The notes under the pieces are model-generated. The model made no database searches. It was not told where the DNA came from and saw only the letters and a program-made list of their open reading frames with translations. Shown one piece after another: positions 54,881 to 62,699 of a stretch of 64,000 nt of DNA. Both the position numbers and the translations under genes were made by a program. The stretch is from contig NZ_CP092827.1 of NCBI RefSeq assembly GCF_022533585.1, positions 2,396,001 through 2,460,000 on the forward strand, given 5' to 3'. Position 1 is the stretch's first letter. The number at the start of each line of letters is the position of its first letter. The stretch comes from Pseudomonas sp. LS.1a (GTDB lineage Bacteria; Pseudomonadota; Gammaproteobacteria; Pseudomonadales; Pseudomonadaceae).

Positions 54881-55660
54881 TCACTGGCGATGCACATGCA
54901 CGCTGGCCTGCATCGATTCGGCGCCACCTCCGCGGCGCACGCCCCTGACCGGGCAGGCATCGAGGTAGTCCAGGCCCACTGCCAGCTTCAGGTGACGCTC
55001 TGGCCGGGTAAGGCGATTGGTGATGTCGAAGCTGTACCAGGCGTCATCGACCCAGGCTTCGGCCCAGGCATGGCTGGCCAGGTGCTGCTCGTCTTCGGTG
55101 CACAGGTAACCGGAGACGTAGCGTGCCGGAATACCCAGGCTACGTGCGCAGGCGAGGAATGCATGGGTGTGGTCCTGGCAGACCCCGGCAGCGCCGCCGA
55201 AGGCTTCGATGGCGGTGGTGCCCACCGACGTGGCCCCGGGACTGTATGGCATGTGCTCGGCCAGGGCTTGCATCAGCCCGACCAGCGCCGCCCGGTCGCG
55301 GTGTTCGCCACAGTGTCGCTTGGCGAAGGCCTTGAGTGCGTCATCGGCCTGGGTCAGGTGGCTGCCGCGCAGGAATGGCAGGGGAGAATGTTCGCCGGCC
55401 TCCTGCTCGCGCTCCGGGTCGATCTCCACCTGGCCGCTGGCGGTCAGCGCCAGGTGACCGTGGGGTTTGTCCAGGGTCAGTACATGCAGGATGTTGCCAT
55501 ACGGGTCGATCTGGCCGTTGACCTTGCAGGGCAGGTCCAGTTGCCATTCATTGATGCGCTGGCGCTCGCTGCTGCGGGGTGTCAGGCGCAGGAACTGGAT
55601 GCTGTTGCAGACATCGCTTGCGTAGCTGTACGTAGTGTCGTGGCGAATGGACAGTTTCAT
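54881..55660 (-). CDS. Transglutaminase-like protein of the Anbu operon
   Basis: A 259-residue cytosolic protein with an N-terminal beta domain (RHDTTYSYASDV) and a transglutaminase/papain-like core. The triad is visible at Cys161 (GVCQDHTHAFL), His197 (ASHAWAEAW) and Asp212 (YSFDITN). It may hydrolyse or form isopeptide bonds on a peptide made by the ATP-grasp partner. The start at 55660 overlaps the alpha-E stop; the upstream extension in the longer frame is not protein-like. Confidence 0.88.
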   Translation of the reverse strand: MKLSIRHDTTYSYASDVCNSIQFLRLTPRSSERQRINEWQLDLPCKVNGQIDPYGNILHVLTLDKPHGHLALTASGQVEIDPEREQEAGEHSPLPFLRGSHLTQADDALKAFAKRHCGEHRDRAALVGLMQALAEHMPYSPGATSVGTTAIEAFGGAAGVCQDHTHAFLACARSLGIPARYVSGYLCTEDEQHLASHAWAEAWVDDAWYSFDITNRLTRPERHLKLAVGLDYLDACPVRGVRRGGGAESMQASVHVHRQ

Positions 55661-56607
55661 ACGACCTCCAGATAGGAGTGATGGACCGCCTGGCCCAGTT
55701 GGTTGATGCGTCCGATGAAGTCGCTCAGCCACGGGTGCAACCCCGCTTCGAGGATTTCGTCGATCGCGGTGTAGCGCAGACGAGCGTTGAGTTCGGCGGC
55801 CATGCGCTGGGCGGCGCGCCCGGTGCTGCCCGGCAGGCAGGCAAGGATCTGGTCCAGTTCCTCGATACAGGCATGCAGCGAGCGGGGCACGTCGACCCGC
55901 AGCAATAGCAGCTCCGATACCGGCCGTGCACTGGGCGCGGCGCGATAGAGTTCGTTGAAGGCTTCGTAGGAGGTTAGCGCGCGCAGCAAGGCGCTCCATT
56001 GGTAGTAGCCGCGGGCAGAGTCATCGCTGACCTCTTCAGAGGCCTCGCCGAACATTTCATAGCGTGCATCGAGCAGGCGCAGGGTGTTGTCGGCTCGCTC
56101 CAGGAAGGTCCCCAGGCGGATGAAACTGTATGCGTCGTTGCGCATGATGGTGCCTGAGGTTGCACCGCGGAACAGATGCGAGCGTTCCTTGACCCAGTCG
56201 CAGAACTGGCTGATGCCGTAACGGCCAAGGCCATTGCTGGCAATGTTGCGCATCTCGATCCAGGTAGCGTTGATGTTCTCCCACATGTCGGCGGTGATGC
56301 GGCCACGCACTGCGTGGGCATTGGTCCTGGCCGCCTGCAGGCAGCAATAGATGCTGCTGGGGTTGGTCGCGTCGAGGGCGAAGAAGTGCAGCATGCGCTC
56401 GGTGTCGAGTTCGGTGTGCCGGCGGCGGTAGTCGTCCAGCGTTCCGGATGCCAGCAGCGACATGGCCAGCTCGGCATGGCCGTCACTGCGCCCGGCCTGG
56501 GGCATCAGTGATAGCGAATAGCTGACCTCGAGCATGCGCGCAAGGTTCTCCGCACGCTCCAGGTAGCGCGACATCCAGTACAGGTCGGAAGCAGTTCTCG
56601 AAAGCAT
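55657..56607 (-). CDS. Alpha-E domain protein
   Basis: A 316-residue all-helical protein opening with MLSRTASDLYWMSRYLERAE, the alpha-E signature, and rich in Leu/Arg/Glu helices. Its activity is unknown. It is always found with circularly permuted ATP-grasp and transglutaminase genes, and here it lies between them with four- and three-base spacings, so the three are made together. Confidence 0.87.
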   Translation of the reverse strand: MLSRTASDLYWMSRYLERAENLARMLEVSYSLSLMPQAGRSDGHAELAMSLLASGTLDDYRRRHTELDTERMLHFFALDATNPSSIYCCLQAARTNAHAVRGRITADMWENINATWIEMRNIASNGLGRYGISQFCDWVKERSHLFRGATSGTIMRNDAYSFIRLGTFLERADNTLRLLDARYEMFGEASEEVSDDSARGYYQWSALLRALTSYEAFNELYRAAPSARPVSELLLLRVDVPRSLHACIEELDQILACLPGSTGRAAQRMAAELNARLRYTAIDEILEAGLHPWLSDFIGRINQLGQAVHHSYLEVV

Positions 56608-56610
56608 GGT

Positions 56611-58020
56611 TCAGTCCTCCACCACCCAGGTGTCCTTGGTACCGCCGCCCTGCGACGAGTTGACTACCAGCGAGCCCTCCTGAAGTGCCACGCGGGTCAG
56701 GCCGCCTGGCACCAGTCGGGTTTCACTGCCAGACAGCACGAACGGGCGCAGGTCGATGTGGCGCGGTGCGATGCCGCTGTCGACAAAGGTCGGGCAGGTG
56801 GACAGGCACAGGGTAGGTTGGGCGATGTAGGCATGCGGGCGGGCCTTGATGCGGGCGCGGAAGTCTTCGATCTGTGCGCTGGTTGCCGCTGGCCCGACCA
56901 ACATGCCATAGCCACCGGAACCCTGCGTCTCCTTGACCACCAGGTCGGGCAGGTTGGCCAGGACATGGGACAGGTCTGCAGGCCTGCGGCACTGCCAGGT
57001 AGGGACGTTGTTCAGCACCGGTTCTTCACCCAGATAGAAGCGGATCATGTCGTCGACATACGGGTAGATCGACTTGTCATCTGCCACACCGGTGCCCACC
57101 GCGTTGGCCAGCACCACGTTGCCGGCGCGATATACCGAGATCAGCCCCGGCACGCCCAGCATCGAGTCAGGGTTGAACGACAGCGGGTCGAGGTAATCGT
57201 CGTCCAGGCGGCGATAGATCACGTCCACCTGCTGCGGACCGGCGGTGGTACGCATGTAGACATGCTCGTCACGGATGAACAGGTCCGCGCCCTCGACCAG
57301 TTCGATACCCATTTCCCGAGCCAGGAAGGCGTGCTCGAAATAGGCACTGTTGAAGCGGCCAGGTGTGAGCAGCACGGCGGTGGGGTTGTCCAGTGGGCTG
57401 GCGCTCTTGAGCGTGTCCAGCAGCAGGTTGGGGTAGTGGTCGATCGGGGCGATGCGCTGTGCGGCGAACAGCTCGGGGAACAGTCGCATCATCATCTTGC
57501 GGTCTTCGAGCATGTAGCTGACCCCGCTGGGGGTGCGCAGGTTGTCCTCCAGCACGAAGTAGCTGCCATCACCATCGCGGACCAGGTCGACGCCGGCGAT
57601 ATGGGCATAGAGCCCACGGTGCAGCCCCAGGCCCTGCATGGCGATCTGGTAGCCTTCATTGGCCAGCACTTGCTCCGGCGGGATGATGCCGGCTTTGAGG
57701 ATGCGCTGGTCGTGGTAGATGTCCTGCAGGAACAGGTTCAGGGCGTGCACCCGCTGGATACAGCCGCGCTCGACCATGCGCCATTCGCTGGCGCGAATGC
57801 TGCGCGGGATGATGTCAAAGGGGATCAGGCGCTCGGTGTCTTGCTTGTCACCGTACAAGGTGAAGGTGATACCGGCGCGGTGAAACAGCAGGTCGGCTTC
57901 GCGTCGGCGTTGCTCCAGCAACTCCAATGGGGTGTTTGCCAACCAGCGAGCGAACTCCTGGTAATGCGGGCGGCAACTTCCGTTCGTTTCGTACATTTCA
58001 TTGAAAAATGCCCGGGACAT
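56611..58020 (-). CDS. Circularly permuted ATP-grasp protein
   Basis: A 469-residue protein of the circularly permuted ATP-grasp type 2 class, which forms amide bonds from carboxylates and ATP. Visible landmarks are LVRDGDGSYFVLEDNLRTPS, VIYRRLDDDYLDPLSF and LVVKETQGSGGYGMLVG near residue 375. The ATG at 58020 (MSRAFFNEMYE) has aaggag five bases upstream; a GTG six bases earlier overlaps that site. It is the first gene of the Anbu unit. Confidence 0.88.
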   Translation of the reverse strand: MSRAFFNEMYETNGSCRPHYQEFARWLANTPLELLEQRRREADLLFHRAGITFTLYGDKQDTERLIPFDIIPRSIRASEWRMVERGCIQRVHALNLFLQDIYHDQRILKAGIIPPEQVLANEGYQIAMQGLGLHRGLYAHIAGVDLVRDGDGSYFVLEDNLRTPSGVSYMLEDRKMMMRLFPELFAAQRIAPIDHYPNLLLDTLKSASPLDNPTAVLLTPGRFNSAYFEHAFLAREMGIELVEGADLFIRDEHVYMRTTAGPQQVDVIYRRLDDDYLDPLSFNPDSMLGVPGLISVYRAGNVVLANAVGTGVADDKSIYPYVDDMIRFYLGEEPVLNNVPTWQCRRPADLSHVLANLPDLVVKETQGSGGYGMLVGPAATSAQIEDFRARIKARPHAYIAQPTLCLSTCPTFVDSGIAPRHIDLRPFVLSGSETRLVPGGLTRVALQEGSLVVNSSQGGGTKDTWVVED

Positions 58021-58429
58021 ACCCACTCCTTGCCGCCGTTGCCGGCAGCTTCATTGCGGTTCATCTACATATTCGGGTGCGGCCTTGCTGGGGTCGGTGG
58101 GTGCTGTGTCTGCGGTGAGCCTCGAATCCAATCAATTGCTGGTGCGTCGTGCACGCAAGGGCCGTTGCAATGAAGGTGCCGAAAGCCCGGCACAGCTGCG
58201 AAATGGCAAGAAGCGAGCGGTAACACATTGAAACCGCGAGATTTTATTGCTGCATTCAATGACTGCGCAGCGCGCAGCCGTAGCGGAGCGGCCCGAGGGA
58301 CCGCCGACAGGTGTGCCTCAAAAAAAGGCACGTCATGCACCGAGCTTCAGCTTTTGGCCCGAATTGGAGCGCGCCTGTTGATTTTCCGTAGTTCTGGATT
58401 AATGTAGCGAATTAAACAATTTATGTTGA
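58021..58429. other. Intergenic region upstream of the Anbu and chr blocks
   Basis: About 400 bases with no supported gene. It should contain the Anbu-operon promoter (minus strand) and the chrB promoter (plus strand; AT-rich near 58380-58425). No clear dyad was found. Confidence 0.45.
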
Positions 58430-59380
58430 ATGAGCTACATAATGGATTGGTTGCTACTGATTCTCGGATTGCCGACGGCCAATGCCACAGAGCGAATGCG
58501 TGCCTGGAGAGCCCTGAAGGCCTCTGGAGCCGCAGTGTTGAGGGATGGTGTTTACCTGCTGCCCGAGCAACGCTCGGGTCGGGAGGTTTTCGAAGCCGTC
58601 GAGCGAGACGTACTGGCCATCAACGGCACGGCATTTCTCCTGTCGCTGCCGGAGCGTGAAGAGCGCTTCAGCAAGCTGTTCGACAGGAGCGATGAGTACG
58701 CCAGACTGATGGCAGAAATCGCAGGCTGCAGGGCTGAACTGGCGCCGGACAATGCGCTGCAGACAGCACGGCAGGTGCGCAAGCTCAGGAAGGCCTTCGG
58801 CCAGTTGGCAGCGATCGATTTTTTCCCGGGCGTGCCCAGGGCACAAGCCGACTCGGCGCTGCAGGAGCTTGAAGCCGCGATTAGCCGCGCACTGTCTTGC
58901 GATGAGCCGAGTGCGCACGATCAGGTTATCACCCGACTGGAACGTATCGACTACCAGGGCCGCTGCTGGGCAACCCGTAGGCGTCCCTGGGTGGATCGGC
59001 TGGCATGTGCCTGGTTGATACGTCGCTTCATCGATGCTGACGCCCGATTCATCTGGTTGGGCAGCCCTGACGACTGCCCGAGCGATGCGCTCGGTTTCGA
59101 CTTCGACGGTGCAACGTTCAGCCATGTCGGAGAGCGTGTGTCCTTCGAAACCCTCATCGAAAGTTTTGCCATTCAGCAGCCAGGCCTGTCTCGGTTGGCC
59201 GCCGTCGTGCATTACCTGGATGTTGGTGGAAGCCAGCCCTCAGAGGCGCCTGGCATCGAGCGCGTCCTCGCGGGCTTGAGAGAAAGCATTGGCGACGATG
59301 ATCAACTGACAACGGTCGCCGGGGGCATCTTCGACGGCCTGCTGACGGCTTTCGCAAGTGAGGAAAACCCAAATGGTTGA
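58430..59380 (+). CDS. chrB: ChrB-family chromate-resistance regulator
   Basis: A 316-residue ChrB protein: an N-terminal DNA-binding domain (GLPTANATERMRAWRALKAS) and a C-terminal sensor domain (RPWVDRLACAWLIRRFIDAD; LAAVVHYLDVGG). It senses chromate (or sulfate analogues) and controls chrA. The ATG at 58430 or 58442 could start it. The stop overlaps chrA by eight bases. Confidence 0.85.
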   Translation: MSYIMDWLLLILGLPTANATERMRAWRALKASGAAVLRDGVYLLPEQRSGREVFEAVERDVLAINGTAFLLSLPEREERFSKLFDRSDEYARLMAEIAGCRAELAPDNALQTARQVRKLRKAFGQLAAIDFFPGVPRAQADSALQELEAAISRALSCDEPSAHDQVITRLERIDYQGRCWATRRRPWVDRLACAWLIRRFIDADARFIWLGSPDDCPSDALGFDFDGATFSHVGERVSFETLIESFAIQQPGLSRLAAVVHYLDVGGSQPSEAPGIERVLAGLRESIGDDDQLTTVAGGIFDGLLTAFASEENPNG

Positions 59381-60743
59381 AACCACCTCCGCAGTAAACG
59401 AACAGCCTCCATCGCAAGCTGCTCGCAAGCCGATTGGCTTGTTTGAAGCGTTTCTGTTCTGGCTCAAGCTGGGCTTTATCAGCTTTGGCGGACCTGCCGG
59501 GCAGATCTCGATCATGCACGAGGAGTTGGTTGAGCGGCGGCGATGGATCAGCGAGAAGCGATTCCTGCACGCACTGAACTACTGCATGGTGTTGCCAGGC
59601 CCTGAGGCACAGCAGCTAGCCACCTACATCGGTTGGCTCATGCACCGCTCCTGGGGTGGGGTGATTGCCGGCGTACTGTTCGTGTTGCCCTCACTGTTCA
59701 TCCTGATTGGCTTGTCCTGGGTCTACATTGCCTTTGGCGAGGTCCCGGTGGTGGCCGGGATCTTCTATGGCATCAAGCCTGCAGTCACGGCGATCGTCGT
59801 TCACGCGGCTCACCGGATTGGCTCGCGCGCGCTGAAGAACGGCTGGCTGTGGGCCATGGCCGCAGCGTCGTTCGTGGCTATCTTCGCTCTCAACGTGCCT
59901 TTCCCGCTGATCGTGCTGGTCGCCGGTATCATCGGTTATGTAGGCGGCCGGTTCGCGCCCGGCAAATTCGTGATTGGTGGCGGTCATGGCGCTGCCAATA
60001 GCAGTTACGGCCCGGCGCTGATCGACGACGACACACCAACGCCTGAGCATGCGCGTTTTCGGGTGGGGCATTTGCTGCGCCTGGTACTGATCGGCGCGGT
60101 ACTCTGGGCCTTGCCCATGGGGCTGCTGACACTGGCGTTTGGCTGGGCCGGCACCCTGACGCAAATGGGCTGGTTCTTCACCAAGGCCGCACTTTTGACC
60201 TTTGGTGGCGCTTACGCCGTACTGCCCTATGTCTACCAGGGCGCCGTCGCGCACTACGGCTGGCTGTCACCTACCCAGATGATCGATGGTCTCGCCTTGG
60301 GGGAAACCACGCCAGGGCCGTTGATCATGGTGGTTGCCTTCGTCGGCTTTGTCGGTGGTTATGTGCATCCAGTGTTTGGCGCGGAGCACCCGTTCCTGGC
60401 CGGTGCGGTCGCGGCGAGCCTGGTCACCTGGTTCACCTTCCTGCCGTCCTTTCTCTTCATCCTGATCGGTGGCCCGTTGGTGGAGTCGACCCACAATGAG
60501 ATGAAGTTCACTGCGCCACTGACTGGCATCACGGCTGCGGTCGTGGGGGTGATCCTCAACCTGGCCCTGTTCTTCGGCTATCACGTGCTCTGGCCAAAGG
60601 GTTTCGGCGGGGCGTTCGACTGGCCTTCGGCGCTGATCGCTATTGCTGCTGCAGTGGCCCTGTTCCGCTTCAAGCGTGGCGTGATCCAGGTACTGGTTGC
60701 CTGTGCTCTGGCCGGCCTGGCAGCCCACATGCTGCGTGGTTGA
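59373..60743 (+). CDS. chrA: Chromate efflux transporter ChrA
   Basis: A 456-residue long-chain ChrA with two homologous halves and about ten to twelve membrane segments. The motifs FISFGGPAGQISIM (first half) and LLTFGGAYAVLPYV plus GLALGETTPGPLIMVVAFVG (second half) are diagnostic. It exports chromate. The ATG at 59373 has agga nine bases upstream. It is coupled to chrB. Confidence 0.9.
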   Translation: MVETTSAVNEQPPSQAARKPIGLFEAFLFWLKLGFISFGGPAGQISIMHEELVERRRWISEKRFLHALNYCMVLPGPEAQQLATYIGWLMHRSWGGVIAGVLFVLPSLFILIGLSWVYIAFGEVPVVAGIFYGIKPAVTAIVVHAAHRIGSRALKNGWLWAMAAASFVAIFALNVPFPLIVLVAGIIGYVGGRFAPGKFVIGGGHGAANSSYGPALIDDDTPTPEHARFRVGHLLRLVLIGAVLWALPMGLLTLAFGWAGTLTQMGWFFTKAALLTFGGAYAVLPYVYQGAVAHYGWLSPTQMIDGLALGETTPGPLIMVVAFVGFVGGYVHPVFGAEHPFLAGAVAASLVTWFTFLPSFLFILIGGPLVESTHNEMKFTAPLTGITAAVVGVILNLALFFGYHVLWPKGFGGAFDWPSALIAIAAAVALFRFKRGVIQVLVACALAGLAAHMLRG

Positions 60744-60766
60744 TGCCTGTTGCCGGCCGACGTCGT

Positions 60767-60856
60767 CGGCTGGCTTCCACCTACATTCAGGTAGTGCACG
60801 ACAGCGGCCAACCGGGACAGGCCGGGTTTCTGGATGCTCGTAAAAGTTTTACGCAG
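60767..60856 (-). pseudogene. Inverted fragment of a chrB homologue
   Basis: On the minus strand this stretch translates to IQKPGLSRLAAVVHYLNVGG followed by SQP, nearly the same as QQPGLSRLAAVVHYLDVGGS of the intact chrB (59180-59230). The homology covers about 80-90 bases and ends in a stop codon upstream. It is a second, fragmentary chrB in the opposite direction, directly after chrA. Confidence 0.7.
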
Positions 60857-60920
60857 AATTTACAGAGGCTTTGGGACGTGCATCCGATACTGCACGGTGC
60901 TAATTTGGAGCGCTATTGTG

Positions 60921-62375
60921 ATGTCCCTCGCAGCAATTCGGCTTATCGGCTTCATTTTAGGTATCTTTTTGATCACGCTGGCCGTAAGCATGGCCATTCC
61001 CATGATCACACTGGTGGTCTATGAGCGTAGCGACGATCTCTCGGCTTTCCTCGGGTCGAGTTTGATTACCTTTATCTGTGGTCTTCTCTTGATCGTGCGG
61101 GGGCGCCCGGACACTGGCCAACTTCGACCGCGGGACATGTACCTGCTGACTACAGGAAGCTGGGTAGTGGTGTGCACCTTCGCAGCGTTGCCGATGGTGT
61201 TCATCAGCGATATTAGTTACACCGACGCATTCTTTGAAACAATGTCTGGCATCACAACTACTGGTTCGACTGTACTCACCGGTCTGGATAGCTCATCTCC
61301 GGGATTGCTGATCTGGCGCTCAATGCTGCATTGGTTGGGCGGCATCGGATTTATCGGCATGGCTGTGGCGATCCTTCCACTGTTGCGAGTCGGTGGCATG
61401 CGTCTGTTCCAGACAGAGTCCTCGGATTGGTCGGAGAAAGTCACACCGCGCTCCCATGTGGCAGCCAAGTACATTCTTTTGCTCTATGTGGGGCTGACGA
61501 GCATTGGAGCTCTGTCGCTCTGGCTCGCTGGAATGACGCCATTTGAAGCGGTCAATCACGCAATGTCGTTGATCTCTACCGGGGGGTTCTCGACTTCGGA
61601 CGCGTCCCTTGGGCATTGGACGCAACCCGCGATTCACTGGTTGGCAGTGGTCATCATGATTCTGGGCAGCCTGCCATTCACCTTGTACGTCGCGGCATTG
61701 CGAGGCAACTGGCGTGCGCTGATCAAGGATCATCAGGTACGCGGCTTTATTGCATTCTTGCTCGTCACATCGCTGGCCGTGGGCACCTGGCTGTATGTTC
61801 ACAGCGATTACGCATGGTGGGATGCGTTTCGTATCGTGGCAGTTAATGTGACCTCGGTCGTCACGACCACCGGAATTGCAGTTGGCGACTACACCTTGTG
61901 GGGCAGCTTCGCTGTCTTGCTGTTTTTCTATTTGACCTTCGTCGGTGGCTGTTCTGGTTCAACGGCAGGCGGTCTTAAAATCTTCCGTTTTCAGGTGGCT
62001 GCTGCTCTACTGGTCAGCAGCTTGAAGCAGTTGATCCATCCTCGAGCCGTGATTCAGAAAAAGTACAACGGCCATCCCATCGACGAAGAGATCGTCCGCT
62101 CGCTTTTGACCTTCTCTTTTTTCTTCACCATCACGATTGCCGCCATTGCATTGGGCCTGGCTCTCATTGGGCTTGATTGGACCACCGCGTTGAGTGGTGC
62201 TGCTACGGCAGTGTGTAACGTTGGGCCGGGACTTGGCACAGTCATTGGGCCGGCAGGTAACTTCTCATCTCTACCGGATGCCGCCAAGTGGCTACTCACC
62301 GTTGGAATGCTTCTAGGCAGGTTGGAAATCCTGACTGTTTTGGTACTCGTAACGCCGGTTTTCTGGAGGTATTGA
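60921..62375 (+). CDS. trkH: Trk-system potassium uptake protein TrkH
   Basis: A 484-residue membrane protein, the usual TrkH length. It has four M1-P-M2 repeats; selectivity-filter stretches MSGITTTGSTVL, STGGFST, SVVTTTGIAVGDYT and CNVGPGLG are visible. It imports K+ together with the NAD-binding TrkA, encoded elsewhere. The ATG at 60921 (MSLAAIRLIGF) is preferred over a longer frame from 60834, which would overlap the inverted chrB fragment and exceed the family length. Confidence 0.88.
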   Translation: MSLAAIRLIGFILGIFLITLAVSMAIPMITLVVYERSDDLSAFLGSSLITFICGLLLIVRGRPDTGQLRPRDMYLLTTGSWVVVCTFAALPMVFISDISYTDAFFETMSGITTTGSTVLTGLDSSSPGLLIWRSMLHWLGGIGFIGMAVAILPLLRVGGMRLFQTESSDWSEKVTPRSHVAAKYILLLYVGLTSIGALSLWLAGMTPFEAVNHAMSLISTGGFSTSDASLGHWTQPAIHWLAVVIMILGSLPFTLYVAALRGNWRALIKDHQVRGFIAFLLVTSLAVGTWLYVHSDYAWWDAFRIVAVNVTSVVTTTGIAVGDYTLWGSFAVLLFFYLTFVGGCSGSTAGGLKIFRFQVAAALLVSSLKQLIHPRAVIQKKYNGHPIDEEIVRSLLTFSFFFTITIAAIALGLALIGLDWTTALSGAATAVCNVGPGLGTVIGPAGNFSSLPDAAKWLLTVGMLLGRLEILTVLVLVTPVFWRY

Positions 62376-62699
62376 CCGGCGAGTCCAAGGCTGAGCCAAG
62401 CTGCATGAGGGACGAAAATTAGCTTGTCGATATTTGACCAAGGGCGGGTTGCTGTCGTTTTGATGGTTTATACAGGGTCGTAGGCTGCCGGTCGTGAATG
62501 ACCGTATTCATCCCTTCGCCTTGGATAACGGGCTCCCTTCTTGCTGTTGCCCATCCAACAGCCGCCGTACAGTGATGCTGCTACCGCAGCATGCCGCTCC
62601 CGCTAAATAAGCAGGCACGCCTGGAAATACGTGGGGTCTGGCTGATTGGCATGGAGTCTGCTCAGTCGCTCTGGAATCTTGTGAACTCCAGGGGGCGAC
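62376..62699. other. Intergenic region before the ABC gene
   Basis: About 325 bases. Short frames exist on the minus strand but are shadows. No recognisable RNA, repeat or operator was seen. Confidence 0.45.

Noticed and set aside
56758..58173. Long plus-strand frame (471 codons)
   Set aside because: It is opposite the ATP-grasp gene, which has clear motifs.
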